From: Kosakonia sacchari
GTDB lineage: Bacteria; Pseudomonadota; Gammaproteobacteria; Enterobacterales; Enterobacteriaceae
Reading direction: 5' to 3'
NCBI GenBank assembly: GCA_900109485.1
Contig: FOAY01000003.1
Span: forward strand, 242,816-306,815
DNA length: 64,000 nt
Below the pieces are notes generated by a model. It made no database searches, was not told the origin of the DNA, and was given only the letters and a program-made list of their open reading frames with translations. Made by a program: the position numbers and the translations under genes. Numbering within the stretch: position 1 is the first letter of the stretch; each line of letters begins with the position of its first letter. Of the stretch, positions 10,801 through 18,132 are shown piece by piece.

Positions 10801-11151
10801 GTGCGCACAGCGCAAGGCTGGGTACTCTACAGCATTGGTAATGGCGTGTTCAACAGCAACGGAGAGTATCAGTCGCGCGGAATGCCGCCGTACGGTTTTA
10901 TCGTGCGCTTGTCCTTAGGCGGTGCGCAGCCTGCGCTGGAATTACAGCCCATTTTTACCGATAACCAGCAAACATTCTGGCAGCCCCGGCCAGTGAGCGA
11001 AACTGAGTTCGAAAATCTCATTACGATTTTGCGCGAACAGGGAACGCTCATTACAGAACAACCGCAGCAAGAGGGCGCGTGGATTAAACGCCAGAAAAAT
11101 GCTCGCCCGGTAATTGTGTTGCCGCTGGATGCCCGATTCGCCGGACGTTAA
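7822..11151 (+). CDS. Tri-domain fusion: MurF-like ligase, inactive S11 DD-peptidase-like domain, CapA-like domain
   Basis: 1109 residues. Residues about 1-490 are a Mur ligase: P-loop GTVGKSST (135-142) and the MurF-type DDNYNATLTSM near 364. Residues about 500-745 resemble DacC-type carboxypeptidases, but the SxxK position reads LHLSHL (about 530), SxN reads HNARDA (about 588) and the KTG position reads SGGTPR (about 693), so the active site is lost. Residues about 750-1090 are a CapA/PgsA metallophosphatase-like domain (LLGDTYCGEW, NFEAAL, ANNHAMD, HWGQDY, GSGPHI). CapA and CapB-like ligases work together in poly-gamma-glutamate synthesis. No signal peptide precedes the CapA part, which is odd for a normally surface-exposed domain. 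The product of this pathway is unknown. Confidence 0.88.
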   Translation: MLNNANQRGWQSAELERLLGSKWHVQPGAEWRADNIALTMVDTKKNNGKCLFIAMDEKTWHAGSGNTGIYAGWKDTHEVLKNNYHHFCGAIVQHHLAELPDGFPQMVVENTYDVLPILADEARRRMNGKIIAITGTVGKSSTKDLLHMLLAEEGSTIATQGNHNTRTGTMVSLARCITDPQYVVLEVAISALWMQSGGAGTRIKPHIVIITEIGMTQVGRYVKTLRDTARFKTRLCNAILPGGYAILNRDMDEYDFVAQDAIRYGARVISYGFHPQADVPVTNYAAETDHSIIEILFNGTAIKYQLNVPGKGMARNSVAALIAIHLSGGDINKAAGRIADYRNHKNKLQTGTMALPGGGSVTLIDDNYNATLTSMCNAFEVASLYQMRPGQRRVAVLGRLATLGELAKESHIALAEPLLRAGFDRVWLHGEEMRDLMAALPAGRVSGHFTQVDEMAESVMAGLKAGDVVLVKGSVSDSDFHHIVSRMKSISRRAAPALKAGQTAGVLINLSRGEQVVSRHADAVFEPLHLSHLLLITQLAARQNKDKGALTTPITAKTVPAGILQKGPALGLEAGQEYSVKCLLQAMIIHNARDAAVNLAHHLAGDTAAALSRVQAQVKALGMAQTQISNVSGRLWRQQQTTVQDIARLVRHFYQHFPHFLHWFAESEMVSGERLYRKSSNIQAAGRASYSYSSGGTPRWGFAIHRHGGELWLACAAGADDAFHLDYLLDELLAQAEGEATAVNDQQIITFDKDAITVALLGDTYCGEWYTRQRQRRGIDDGLQRYGYDHAFLGIAPLLAGSDLTIANFEAALTESTQGTLAGRKPFCLTGDPLATTATLKNHGIDAVTLANNHAMDAGIAGLRRTLDAFSQQGISTFGAGMNAAQAHAPLTLAINGRRFKFFSAYWFRQYMEQDCAFYAHPRRAGVACISGGLTEKLRAEKRSDDPATLIVLAHWGQDYQWTRPQQRQLAQRLMDAGADLIIGSGPHIPGDIVRTAQGWVLYSIGNGVFNSNGEYQSRGMPPYGFIVRLSLGGAQPALELQPIFTDNQQTFWQPRPVSETEFENLITILREQGTLITEQPQQEGAWIKRQKNARPVIVLPLDARFAGR

Positions 11152-11283
11152 TAACAGGCCTGGCGAAGAAGAGGGGGAAAAGAGGTCGATCACAATTAAG
11201 ACGGGAGCGAATATCGAATAACGTGGCGTGGAGAAGCAAATAAACACCCGTCGGTATTAAATCGGTGTTTTGAAGCAGAAATA

Positions 11284-11302
11284 AAACCCGTGTTTCCACG
11301 GG
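11284..11302 (-). terminator. Likely terminator of the effector/immunity pair
   Basis: The stem CCCGTG/CACGGG (11287-11292 with 11297-11302) is followed on the minus strand by TTTTAT. It lies just after the immunity gene stop. Confidence 0.5.
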
Positions 11303-11312
11303 CGAAGCCGAT

Positions 11313-11771
11313 TTAATACAATTTTTGTTCGATATGTTCCCCGGCATCAATAACCCGGAAGATTTTCCATTGCCCGTCTTCCTTGCATGTCCAGACTTGC
11401 AGATGCGCCAGCTTGTTATCTTCTATACCCAGCCAGACATCGAGCTTCAGATTATCCCCATCAGGGTACGCCGGAGAAACTTTCAGGCGTGGGATCCACG
11501 CCGGATCATAATCCTGGCTGTAGGTGAAATAGTCGGCTCCCAGTAACTCCTGTTCAGGCATATTATAGATAGCTGCAATGCGGGCCAGTAATTTACCGGA
11601 GACCCACTTGTGCATTTTCTCCATTTTGACCATTTCATCCGGCGGTGTTTTATCTAATTCATGCAGATAAAAGGTATAGAATTCCGTAATATTTTTCTGC
11701 ACGTCGGTGGCAGTATTTGCGCTGACGAAGGGCAGATAACACGCGAGCAATAATGAGATTATTAAACGCAT
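11313..11771 (-). CDS. Periplasmic immunity-like protein (DUF3828-like)
   Basis: 152 residues with a signal peptide (MRLIISLLLACYLPFVSA). The mature part has the pattern of DUF3828 proteins: a helical N-terminus, then KLDVWLGIEDNKLAHLQVWTCKEDG and a closing strand. YbjP at 60.4 kb in this window belongs to the same broad family. The start codon shares one base with the stop of the upstream amidase-like gene (TGATG), which is typical of a toxin and its immunity protein. A periplasmic location fits protection against a cell-wall amidase. The pairing is inferred from order and localisation. Confidence 0.72.
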   Translation of the reverse strand: MRLIISLLLACYLPFVSANTATDVQKNITEFYTFYLHELDKTPPDEMVKMEKMHKWVSGKLLARIAAIYNMPEQELLGADYFTYSQDYDPAWIPRLKVSPAYPDGDNLKLDVWLGIEDNKLAHLQVWTCKEDGQWKIFRVIDAGEHIEQKLY

Positions 11772-12139
11772 CAGTTCTTCCTGTAGATAGTATAAGAAGG
11801 GTGAAGTCTGCGATAACCCGGCCCCGGATACATGTCTCGTTGTTTAAAATCTGAGTACCATGTTTTACCATCAAACATGGTCATATGTCCGATACCGTTC
11901 CCCCCAATATAGGGTTGAATGATGGCAACATCGCCTTTCTCTGGTGTTGCCGTTTGCGGTAAGGCGACAAATCCAGCTTTCAGCAATGAGTCGCCATAAT
12001 CTTTCGCATACCGCGTTTGTATAAGGTTGATGCCGCCAGCAGCTATCGCCAGTCGAGTGTATTTTGCACATTCAGACCGGGATTTTGTGCCTGCATGTTT
12101 CACCAGATAATCCACCGCAGCAGATTTATCCCATCCCAT
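11771..12139 (-). CDS. NlpC/P60- or CHAP-like amidase, probable type VI effector
   Basis: 122 residues from the ATG at 12139, chosen because AAGGG stands five bases upstream; a longer frame to 12178 lacks a ribosome site. Cys24 (RSECAKYTRLAI) opens a helix and His85 (GIGHMTMFDG) starts a strand, the layout of papain-like peptidoglycan amidases. KGDVAIIQPY before the histidine is typical of CHAP/Tae folds. There is no signal peptide, which fits export by a type VI system rather than by Sec. It sits directly upstream of a secreted DUF3828 protein. No T6SS core genes are in the window, so it would be an orphan effector. Confidence 0.72.
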   Translation of the reverse strand: MGWDKSAAVDYLVKHAGTKSRSECAKYTRLAIAAGGINLIQTRYAKDYGDSLLKAGFVALPQTATPEKGDVAIIQPYIGGNGIGHMTMFDGKTWYSDFKQRDMYPGPGYRRLHPSYTIYRKN

Positions 12140-12432
12140 AAAATTCCCTTTGAAAAAATGAAAACCACAAGATAACAAGGCGTTGTCATGCTACATCGGG
12201 CTATTTTTCACGGAATAAGATTTATCCTGGTTGAGAAGGAGAGAGGCAGGAAAACCGCCTGGTGTTCTGCGTTGTTCGGTCGTGGAAGGATGGCGAGCCA
12301 GGTTTGTTCAGATAAGAGGTAAATGCGTAATTATTGCAATCAAGAATAATTCCTATTAACGTTTGTCCCGTTCATTTCACCTTTCAGCCTGGCAGCGAAG
12401 ACTGCGGTGCTGAAGCACAGGGAGTATGCGTA

Positions 12433-13335
12433 ATGCATCGTCGTTTGTATGCCGCGCGCCTGGCGGCGCTGATCGTGCTGCTGCTTTGCTCGAAAACCGT
12501 TTTTTCACGACCGGATATGACCCCGCTCGGGCCGAATATCGCCGATAAGGGTTCGGCGTTTTACCATTTTGCGGTCAATACTTTTGATTCCGCCGACGGC
12601 AAGCGGCATTACAAAGTGTGGACCGCAATACCGAAAAAAAATCCTCCTGCGGCCGGTTATCCGGTGCTGTATCTGCTGGATGGCAATGCGGTAATGGACA
12701 GGCTTTCGGAGCCGTTGTTACAGAAATTGTCAGAACGCGATCCGCCGGTGCTGGTGGCAGTCGGTTATCAAACCGAGCTGCCTTTTGATCTGGCAGCCAG
12801 GACCTACGATTACATACCTGCCGCAAAAGGGGAGCCGCAAAATCTGCGTGGCCGCCAGGGCGGCGGCAGCGCGCTTTTCCGTCAGTTGCTGGAAACCACC
12901 ATTGCACCGCAGGCCGAAAAAGGCATTGCGGTAAATCCGCAGAAACGGGCGCTGTGGGGGCACTCTTACGGCGGGTTATTGGTGCTGGAGAGCTATCTCA
13001 TGTCGGGATTTTTTAACGCTTATTACTCGGCTGTACCTTCACTGGAGCGAAACAATTTTACGTTGCTCAAGGCGATGGACAGGTTGCCAAAAGCGACATT
13101 CAGCCATAAATCGCTGTGGTTTCTCGAAGGTGATGGCGACCGCAAGGCCAATGATGAAAACGCCACTTCCGGTGTGCTGAACGCTATACAACATAGGGTT
13201 TCCCGCCTGCGCGCTGACGGTTTGCCGGTTACGTATTTGCTCTATCCGGGGCTGACGCACGGCGCGATGTTTGACACGTCGATGAAGGCGGCAATATGGC
13301 ATCTGTCCGGGGAGGCGCTGCCTGCATCGCATTAA
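12433..13335 (+). CDS. IroE-like periplasmic siderophore esterase / alpha/beta hydrolase
   Basis: 300 residues from the ATG at 12433, which has GGGAG upstream and gives a clean signal peptide (MHRRLYAARLAALIVLLLCSKTVFS); the frame can be extended to 12334 without support. The sequence follows the Fes/IroE/BesA esterase family: YPVLYLLDGNAVMD, GHSYGG with nucleophile S178, LEGDGDRKAND and a late LTHGAMFD histidine. IroE linearises enterobactin or salmochelin in the periplasm. No other iro or ent genes are near. No clear Fur box was found in the 250-base upstream gap. Confidence 0.82.
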   Translation: MHRRLYAARLAALIVLLLCSKTVFSRPDMTPLGPNIADKGSAFYHFAVNTFDSADGKRHYKVWTAIPKKNPPAAGYPVLYLLDGNAVMDRLSEPLLQKLSERDPPVLVAVGYQTELPFDLAARTYDYIPAAKGEPQNLRGRQGGGSALFRQLLETTIAPQAEKGIAVNPQKRALWGHSYGGLLVLESYLMSGFFNAYYSAVPSLERNNFTLLKAMDRLPKATFSHKSLWFLEGDGDRKANDENATSGVLNAIQHRVSRLRADGLPVTYLLYPGLTHGAMFDTSMKAAIWHLSGEALPASH

Positions 13336-13357
13336 AAAAGGCCGCACCTGCGGCCTT
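13336..13357. terminator. Terminator after the IroE-like gene
   Basis: Perfect stem AAGGCCGC/GCGGCCTT (13338-13345 with 13350-13357) and a 4-base loop between two convergent genes. It can serve both directions, with an A-run on one side and a T-rich stretch on the other. Confidence 0.75.
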
Positions 13358-13361
13358 CGCT

Positions 13362-13622
13362 TTATCTAGCTGCGGCGTGAATGAGTTCAAAAATCATGGC
13401 CGGAATGCAGTCATCTTTGATGAATTCTTTGAGCGCTGCGGTGTTCTCTTTGAAATACGCCAGCATGTTATCCACCGCCTGCGCTTCATCTTCCGCATCG
13501 GTTTCAAACGGCATTTTATGCAGGCCTTCTGCTTTTATTTGTTGTAAATCTGCAGCAGAGAGCCTCTTTTTTTCGTAGACATTAACGGTAATGTCATTCG
13601 AGTAGAACAGCCAGGTTTTTAT
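13362..13622 (-). CDS. Small acidic protein with apparent ATA start codon
   Basis: 86 codons, open on the minus strand from an in-frame stop just upstream to TAA at 13362. The expected start position holds ATA (13620-13622), giving a frame that would read (M)KTWLFYSNDITVNVYEKK. TAAGGA sits seven to eight bases before it, ideal for a start there, while no ATG, GTG or TTG lies near. The middle is acidic (FETDAEDEAQAVDN). It follows the PD-(D/E)XK-like gene by 40 bases. It could use a rare ATA start, be a recent start-loss pseudogene, or reflect a sequencing error. Function unknown; a partner or immunity role is only a guess. Confidence 0.55.
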   Translation of the reverse strand: MKTWLFYSNDITVNVYEKKRLSAADLQQIKAEGLHKMPFETDAEDEAQAVDNMLAYFKENTAALKEFIKDDCIPAMIFELIHAAAR

Positions 13623-13662
13623 GATATTTTCCTTACTCTCTTTCCTTTAAATATTGCAGGAT

Positions 13663-14256
13663 TTACGCACTGCAACCAATAATCACCACGCCCACTTTAT
13701 GGCACGTTTCGTCATGGTTTTTACCGCGGCATTTGCAGATCCAGACCGGTTCATGGTGAATAGAGTAAAAGGGTGAATAATGCTGATCAAGCGCGTCGCC
13801 TGCCCGTTTAACGCTGAGCGGGCTGAAATCCCGGTAAAACCCGATGCTCCAGACAGAACGCTGTTTTTGGCCGGTTTTCTTGAAGTGAGAACTGACGATT
13901 TCATCGTTTTTCAGTAAATCCTTCCACATATTATTGATGAGCGCAGTGGGCCTTTTATTGAGTTTGAATTCCAGGTAGATAAATTTATCCAGTCGCGTTC
14001 GTTGTTTGCGAAAAATCAAATCAACAAACATGTGCTGACGCCCCGTTTGATGTCGTTGATCCGCTGTGGCTCTGACTTCTCGCCTGGCTTTATACTTTAA
14101 AATATGTTCGAGATAATACTCAAATTCAATTTGAAACCACTTTTCCCAGTCATTAGTGCCTTTGTCTAATATATGAGAAAGTTTTGTTTTTGTATTTTTA
14201 TCGGTGAGGAAAGCCTGAAGAGATTCTTTCACCGTATTGAAATCGTTGCTGCTCAC
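13663..14256 (-). CDS. Unknown protein with PD-(D/E)XK nuclease-like signature
   Basis: 197 residues, not recognised as a named family. D79 (MFVDLIF) followed by E96-F-K98 (IYLEFKLNK) has the D...ExK spacing and strand pattern of the restriction-endonuclease fold, and several glutamates at 44-50 could supply the first motif. The C-terminal part holds five histidines and cysteines (WICKCRGKNHDETCHKVG) that could bind zinc. No signal peptide. Base composition is lower in GC than the flanks, suggesting transfer. It is followed by an acidic small gene. Possible nuclease toxin or defence protein; function unproven. Confidence 0.65.
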   Translation of the reverse strand: MSSNDFNTVKESLQAFLTDKNTKTKLSHILDKGTNDWEKWFQIEFEYYLEHILKYKARREVRATADQRHQTGRQHMFVDLIFRKQRTRLDKFIYLEFKLNKRPTALINNMWKDLLKNDEIVSSHFKKTGQKQRSVWSIGFYRDFSPLSVKRAGDALDQHYSPFYSIHHEPVWICKCRGKNHDETCHKVGVVIIGCSA

Positions 14257-14461
14257 AGACGCATTCCTTTAGCGACAAAAAATAAATGTGGAAAATTATA
14301 AGGTAGCGTGAAAAATTTACAATACACCCAATTATGGCGGGGGATATCCGCCGTTAATTTTAATTAAGTCAGGCATAAATTTTTATGCGCAGGAAATTAA
14401 ACAAGCTGAGGAAAGATGACCCGGGTCCTGCATTACCAGCCATATTCCGAATTCTGCTTTC

Positions 14462-15085
14462 CTACACCATCCCATTATTACCATGGCGCAAAAACGCCGG
14501 GCGCTGGTTCAGCCGCGCAAACCACGCGTCGATAGCCGGAACCTCCGGATGTTCAAAAGGCGTCATTTTCCAGCGGTTCACCGACAGCCCCAGCACGACA
14601 TCCGCCAGCGTAAAGGTCTCACCTGCGGCAAAGGCGCCGGTGCGTTGCAGTTGCTGCTCCAGAATGGAGATGCAGTGGTTCCACTCTTTGATACCCGCCT
14701 CAATGGCTTTTGCATCGTTAAAGGCCGGGTTTTTGCGCGCCAGCGCGGGGAAGACATAGCGCCAGGCGTTGTTAAACTCGGTGGCCTGCCAGTCCATCCA
14801 GTGCTCTACAATGGCGCAGGCCTGCGGTTCGGCAGGCAGCAGATCGCTGCGCCCCGTTTTACGCGCCAGGTAGCGGCAAATCGAGTTCGATTCCCACAGC
14901 ACAAACTCATCATCCAGCAGGACCGGCACCATGGCGTTCGGGTTCAGTGCGCGGAAGGCGTCGGTCTCAGTCGAGGCAAAACCGCTGCCGTAATCTTCCT
15001 GTAAATAATCCAGCCCCGCTTCCTCGCAGGTCCACAACACTTTACGCACATTGATAGAAGAGGTTTTGCCAAGGATTTTGAGCAT
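14462..15085 (-). CDS. Glutathione S-transferase family protein
   Basis: 207 residues from the ATG at 15085; a TTG two codons earlier is possible but the ATG is better spaced from GGA. The N-terminal thioredoxin-like domain has SSINVRKV in the active-site helix and VPVLLDDEFVLWESNSICRYLA, the glutathione-binding cis-Pro and ES motif. The C-terminal helical domain ends with LADVVLGLSVNRWK. Cytosolic. Its specific substrate is unknown. It diverges from the guanidine operon, and the shared gap carries that operon's nitrogen-control sites. Confidence 0.88.
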   Translation of the reverse strand: MLKILGKTSSINVRKVLWTCEEAGLDYLQEDYGSGFASTETDAFRALNPNAMVPVLLDDEFVLWESNSICRYLARKTGRSDLLPAEPQACAIVEHWMDWQATEFNNAWRYVFPALARKNPAFNDAKAIEAGIKEWNHCISILEQQLQRTGAFAAGETFTLADVVLGLSVNRWKMTPFEHPEVPAIDAWFARLNQRPAFLRHGNNGMV

Positions 15086-15162
15086 ATACAAACATCCGTC
15101 TGCGTGATTAATCGTTTAAAAACAATACACCAGCCGAATGCATTTCCGCCACTGGTGCCGCA

Positions 15163-15177
15163 GCACCAGCGTGGTGC
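15163..15177. promoter_or_regulatory. Probable NtrC binding site
   Basis: The palindrome GCACCAGCGTGGTGC matches the NtrC consensus GCACC-N5-GGTGC exactly. It lies about 90 bases upstream of a sigma-54 promoter, a usual enhancer distance. Confidence 0.75.
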
Positions 15178-15259
15178 AGTGCCTTGTTGTGGCTCACCAA
15201 AACAGGGATAGCGTAACGCAACAAATCGCTAACGTTATGACGATAAAGCAAAAACAATC

Positions 15260-15275
15260 TGGCACAGTGCTTGCA
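15260..15275 (+). promoter_or_regulatory. Sigma-54 promoter of the guanidine operon
   Basis: TGGCACAGTGCTTGCA fits the RpoN -24/-12 consensus (TGGCAC-N5-TTGC) with exact GG/GC spacing. The transcript would begin near 15288 and include the riboswitch downstream. Together with the NtrC-like site it implies induction by nitrogen limitation. Confidence 0.8.
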
Positions 15276-15307
15276 AAAGCGAGAAAGCAGTGCAACACAC
15301 AATTTGA

Positions 15308-15412
15308 AAATAGCTGGCTAGGGTTCCGGTTCACTTCGGTGAATGTCTGGTCCAAGAGCTGGCGACCTCTGCGAGGTTACACGGCGGGACAAAAACCCGG
15401 GAGACAGCAGCA
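15308..15412 (+). promoter_or_regulatory. Guanidine-I riboswitch (ykkC class)
   Basis: The leader contains the hallmark blocks of the ykkC aptamer in order: GGCTAGGGTTCCG, GTCTGGTCCAAGAG, ACACGGCGGGACAAAA and CCCGGGAGA, with a variable hairpin between the first two (TCACTTCGGTGA). This RNA binds free guanidine and turns on downstream genes. The next gene begins 50 bases later, and all following genes belong to guanidine uptake and breakdown. The expression platform is not resolved; a hairpin and a C-rich stretch follow near 15403-15436. Confidence 0.95.
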
Positions 15413-15462
15413 CCAATGGGTGTCGCGCTGCCCCCTAACTTTGTGCCAATCAGAGGTCAAGA

Positions 15463-16521
15463 ATGAAGAAATCTCCATTGTTCCGCTCTCTTGTGTTGTC
15501 GCTGGCGATGCTGGTCAGTCTCCCCACCTTTGCCGCCGTGAAAAAAGAGTTCAATGTCTGCTGGACTATCTACGCCGGATGGATGCCGTGGGGCACCATC
15601 AGCAGTAGCAAAATCATTGATAAATGGGCCAGCAAATACGGTATCAAAATCAACGTCGTGCAACTGAACGACTATATCGAATCCATCAACCAGTACACCG
15701 CCGGCCAGTTTGATGGCTGCACCATGACCAATATGGATGCACTGACCATTCCGGCTGCGGGCGGCGTTGACAGTACGGCGCTGATCCTCGGCAGTTACTC
15801 CGAAGGCAACGACGGCGTCGTGCTGAAAGGCGAGGGCAAAACCCTCAACGATTTGAAAGGGATGAAAGTCTACCTGCCAGAACTCTCTGTTTCCCACTAT
15901 CTGCTGGTGCGCGGGCTGGAAAAAGCCGGGCTGGCGGAGAAAGACGTCACCGTGGTGAACACCTCCGATGCGGATATTGTCTCGGCGTTTGGCACGCCAA
16001 ACGTGCAGGCTGCCGTCGCCTGGAACCCGCAGCTTTCCGTGATTAAAGCCACGCCGAAAACCACCGAAGTCTTTAGCTCCTCGCAGGTGCCGGGCGAGTT
16101 GATCGACATGATGGTGGTCAACAGCGCCACCCTGAAAGATAACCCGGCGCTGGGTAAAGCGCTGACCGGCGCATGGTATGAAATGATGGGGCTGATGAAA
16201 GCGCAGGACGCCACGTCGCTCAATTCGATGGCCGCCGCTTCCGGCACCGATCTGGCCGGTTACAAGGCGCAACTGAAAACCACTCACCTGTTCTATACCC
16301 CGGCGGACAACATTGCTTTTGTGACGTCAGCGGAGCTGGCGAAAACCATGCAACGCGTTGCGTCATTCTCCTTTGAGAAAGGCCTGCTCGGCGATGGTGC
16401 GCAGAGCGCGGATTTTATCGGTATGACCTTCCCCGGCAATGTCACGCAGGGCGATGCGAATAACGTGAAACTGCGCTTTGACGACAGCTTCGTGAAGATG
16501 GCCGCTGCCGGCAAGCTGTGA
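15463..16521 (+). CDS. ABC transporter substrate-binding protein (guanidine/urea-type)
   Basis: 352 residues with a signal peptide ending TFAA. It belongs to the NrtA/SsuA/TauA-like periplasmic binding proteins often labelled 'putative urea ABC transporter' (FNVCWTIYAGWMPWG at the mature start; WNPQLSVIKATPKT). It is the first gene after the guanidine riboswitch and is followed by a permease and an ATPase, so guanidine or a related nitrogen compound is the likely ligand. The ATG follows GAGGTCAAGA. The ligand has not been shown from sequence. Confidence 0.9.
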   Translation: MKKSPLFRSLVLSLAMLVSLPTFAAVKKEFNVCWTIYAGWMPWGTISSSKIIDKWASKYGIKINVVQLNDYIESINQYTAGQFDGCTMTNMDALTIPAAGGVDSTALILGSYSEGNDGVVLKGEGKTLNDLKGMKVYLPELSVSHYLLVRGLEKAGLAEKDVTVVNTSDADIVSAFGTPNVQAAVAWNPQLSVIKATPKTTEVFSSSQVPGELIDMMVVNSATLKDNPALGKALTGAWYEMMGLMKAQDATSLNSMAAASGTDLAGYKAQLKTTHLFYTPADNIAFVTSAELAKTMQRVASFSFEKGLLGDGAQSADFIGMTFPGNVTQGDANNVKLRFDDSFVKMAAAGKL

Positions 16522-16539
16522 TAACTGACGGAGTTCGCC

Positions 16540-17355
16540 ATGCGACAAATTAATCGCCATCCCACCCCCGGCATGCGGACGCTGCTGATCCTGCTGCCTT
16601 TCGTCCTGCTGCTGGCCGCCTATTTTATGGGCTCGGCAGTACGGATGGAGGCCAACCCGCAGGACAAGCTGCTGCCCGGCTTGCAACAGATGCTGGACGC
16701 ACTCTCACGGATGGCGTTTACCCCGGATAAACGCAGCGGCGAATACCTGTTCTGGATGGACACGCTGGTGAGCCTTGGCCGCTTGCTGATGGGCCTGGCT
16801 ATCGCCTCGGTGATTGGTCTGTGCATCGGCATCACCGCCGGTGTTTTCCCGCTGTGGCGGGCGTCGTTGTCGCCGCTAATGACGGTGCTGTCGATGATCC
16901 CGCCGCTGGCGATTTTACCGGTGCTGTTTATCGTTTTTGGCCTCGATGAGCTGTCGAAAGTGATGCTGATTGTCATTGGCATCACGCCGATGCTGGCCCG
17001 CGATCTGGAGCAGCGCGCCTGTGAAATTCCGGCGGAGATCCTGATCAAAGCGCAAACCCTCGGCGCCAATAGCTGGACGCTGGTGCTGCGGGTGGTGCTA
17101 CCGCAGTTGCTGTCGCGCCTGCTGATGTCGCTGCGTCTGCTGCTCGGTTCGGCGTGGCTGTTTCTCATCTCTGCGGAGGCGATCTCCTCAACCGCCGGGC
17201 TGGGCTACCGCATTTTCCTTGTCCGTCGCTATATGGCGATGGACGTCATTATCCCGTACGTCCTGTGGATCACGTTGCTGGCGTGGCTGATGGATCTGGC
17301 GCTGCGTCAGTTACACAAAACCTGTTTTCCCTGGGCGGAAGGAGGGAAGGCATGA
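16540..17355 (+). CDS. ABC transporter permease (guanidine import)
   Basis: 271 residues with about six membrane helices and the binding-protein-dependent permease loop EILIKAQTLGANSWTLVLRVVLPQ near 165-187. SsuC/TauC family. The stop overlaps the ATPase start as ATGA, so the subunits are translationally coupled. Partner of the preceding binding protein. Confidence 0.92.
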   Translation: MRQINRHPTPGMRTLLILLPFVLLLAAYFMGSAVRMEANPQDKLLPGLQQMLDALSRMAFTPDKRSGEYLFWMDTLVSLGRLLMGLAIASVIGLCIGITAGVFPLWRASLSPLMTVLSMIPPLAILPVLFIVFGLDELSKVMLIVIGITPMLARDLEQRACEIPAEILIKAQTLGANSWTLVLRVVLPQLLSRLLMSLRLLLGSAWLFLISAEAISSTAGLGYRIFLVRRYMAMDVIIPYVLWITLLAWLMDLALRQLHKTCFPWAEGGKA

Positions 17356-18128
17356 GCTTTATCACTATCGACAATATCTGGCAGGAGTACGGCGACCATG
17401 TGGTGCTGGAGCGCCTGAACTTGCAGGTGAAAGAGGGGGAGTTTTGCTCGATGGTCGGCGCGTCCGGCTGCGGCAAATCAACCTTTCTGCGCCTGCTGCT
17501 CGGCCAGGAAAAACCGAGCCGCGGCGTTATCACGCTGGAGGGTAAACCGCTGAGCGCCGAACCGGACAGCAGCCGTGGCGTCGTGTTCCAGCGCTATTCG
17601 GTGTTCCCGCATCTCACAGTGCTGGATAACGTCGCCATCGGCCTCGAACTGCCGCAATCCCCGCTCTTTGGGCGACTTTTTGGCGCGAAAAAACGCGCCG
17701 CCCGCGAGCAGGCCAGAGAATTGCTGGAAAAAGTCGGTCTTGGCCACGCGCTGAAGAAATATCCGGCGCAGCTCTCCGGCGGTATGCAACAGCGTTTAGC
17801 CATCGCTCAGGCTTTCATTATGCAACCGCGCGTCCTGCTGCTGGATGAGCCGTTTGGCGCGCTTGACCCCGGGATCCGTAAAGAGATGCATGCGCTGCTG
17901 CTGCAACTGTGGAGTGAAACACGCATGACGGTCTTTATGGTGACCCACGATCTTTCGGAAGGCTTCAATCTCGGCACCCGCCTGCTGGTGTTCGACAAGG
18001 TGCGTATTGATCCGCAGGCGCCCAACGCTTACGGCGCACGCATCACCTATGACATCCCGCTCAACGAAACGCGGCTCTCCGCGATGAGCGGCGCGAAGCC
18101 CGATAACGTCTACGCGTTAAGGAGATAA
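17352..18128 (+). CDS. ABC transporter ATP-binding protein (guanidine import)
   Basis: 258 residues from the ATG at 17352 (GGAGGGAAGGC upstream). Walker A GASGCGKST, signature LSGGMQQR, Walker B LLLDEPFGALD and the H-loop VTHD are all intact, giving a complete SsuB/TauB-type nucleotide-binding subunit. It overlaps the permease by four bases and is followed after four bases by the first DUF1989 gene. Confidence 0.94.
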   Translation: MSFITIDNIWQEYGDHVVLERLNLQVKEGEFCSMVGASGCGKSTFLRLLLGQEKPSRGVITLEGKPLSAEPDSSRGVVFQRYSVFPHLTVLDNVAIGLELPQSPLFGRLFGAKKRAAREQARELLEKVGLGHALKKYPAQLSGGMQQRLAIAQAFIMQPRVLLLDEPFGALDPGIRKEMHALLLQLWSETRMTVFMVTHDLSEGFNLGTRLLVFDKVRIDPQAPNAYGARITYDIPLNETRLSAMSGAKPDNVYALRR

Positions 18129-18132
18129 TCCT

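Noticed and set aside
11771-12178. Longer start of the amidase-like effector (135 residues)
   Set aside because: The first 13 residues look unlike a signal peptide and have no ribosome site, while ATG 12139 has AAGGG at good spacing.
12179-12432. Fur box before the IroE-like gene
   Set aside because: The AT-rich stretch near 12330-12360 does not match GATAATGATAATCATTATC well enough to claim.
15457-16287. Minus-strand frame of 276 residues
   Set aside because: Mirror of the ABC binding-protein gene; rich in His, Arg and Gln as expected from an antisense frame of GC-rich coding DNA.
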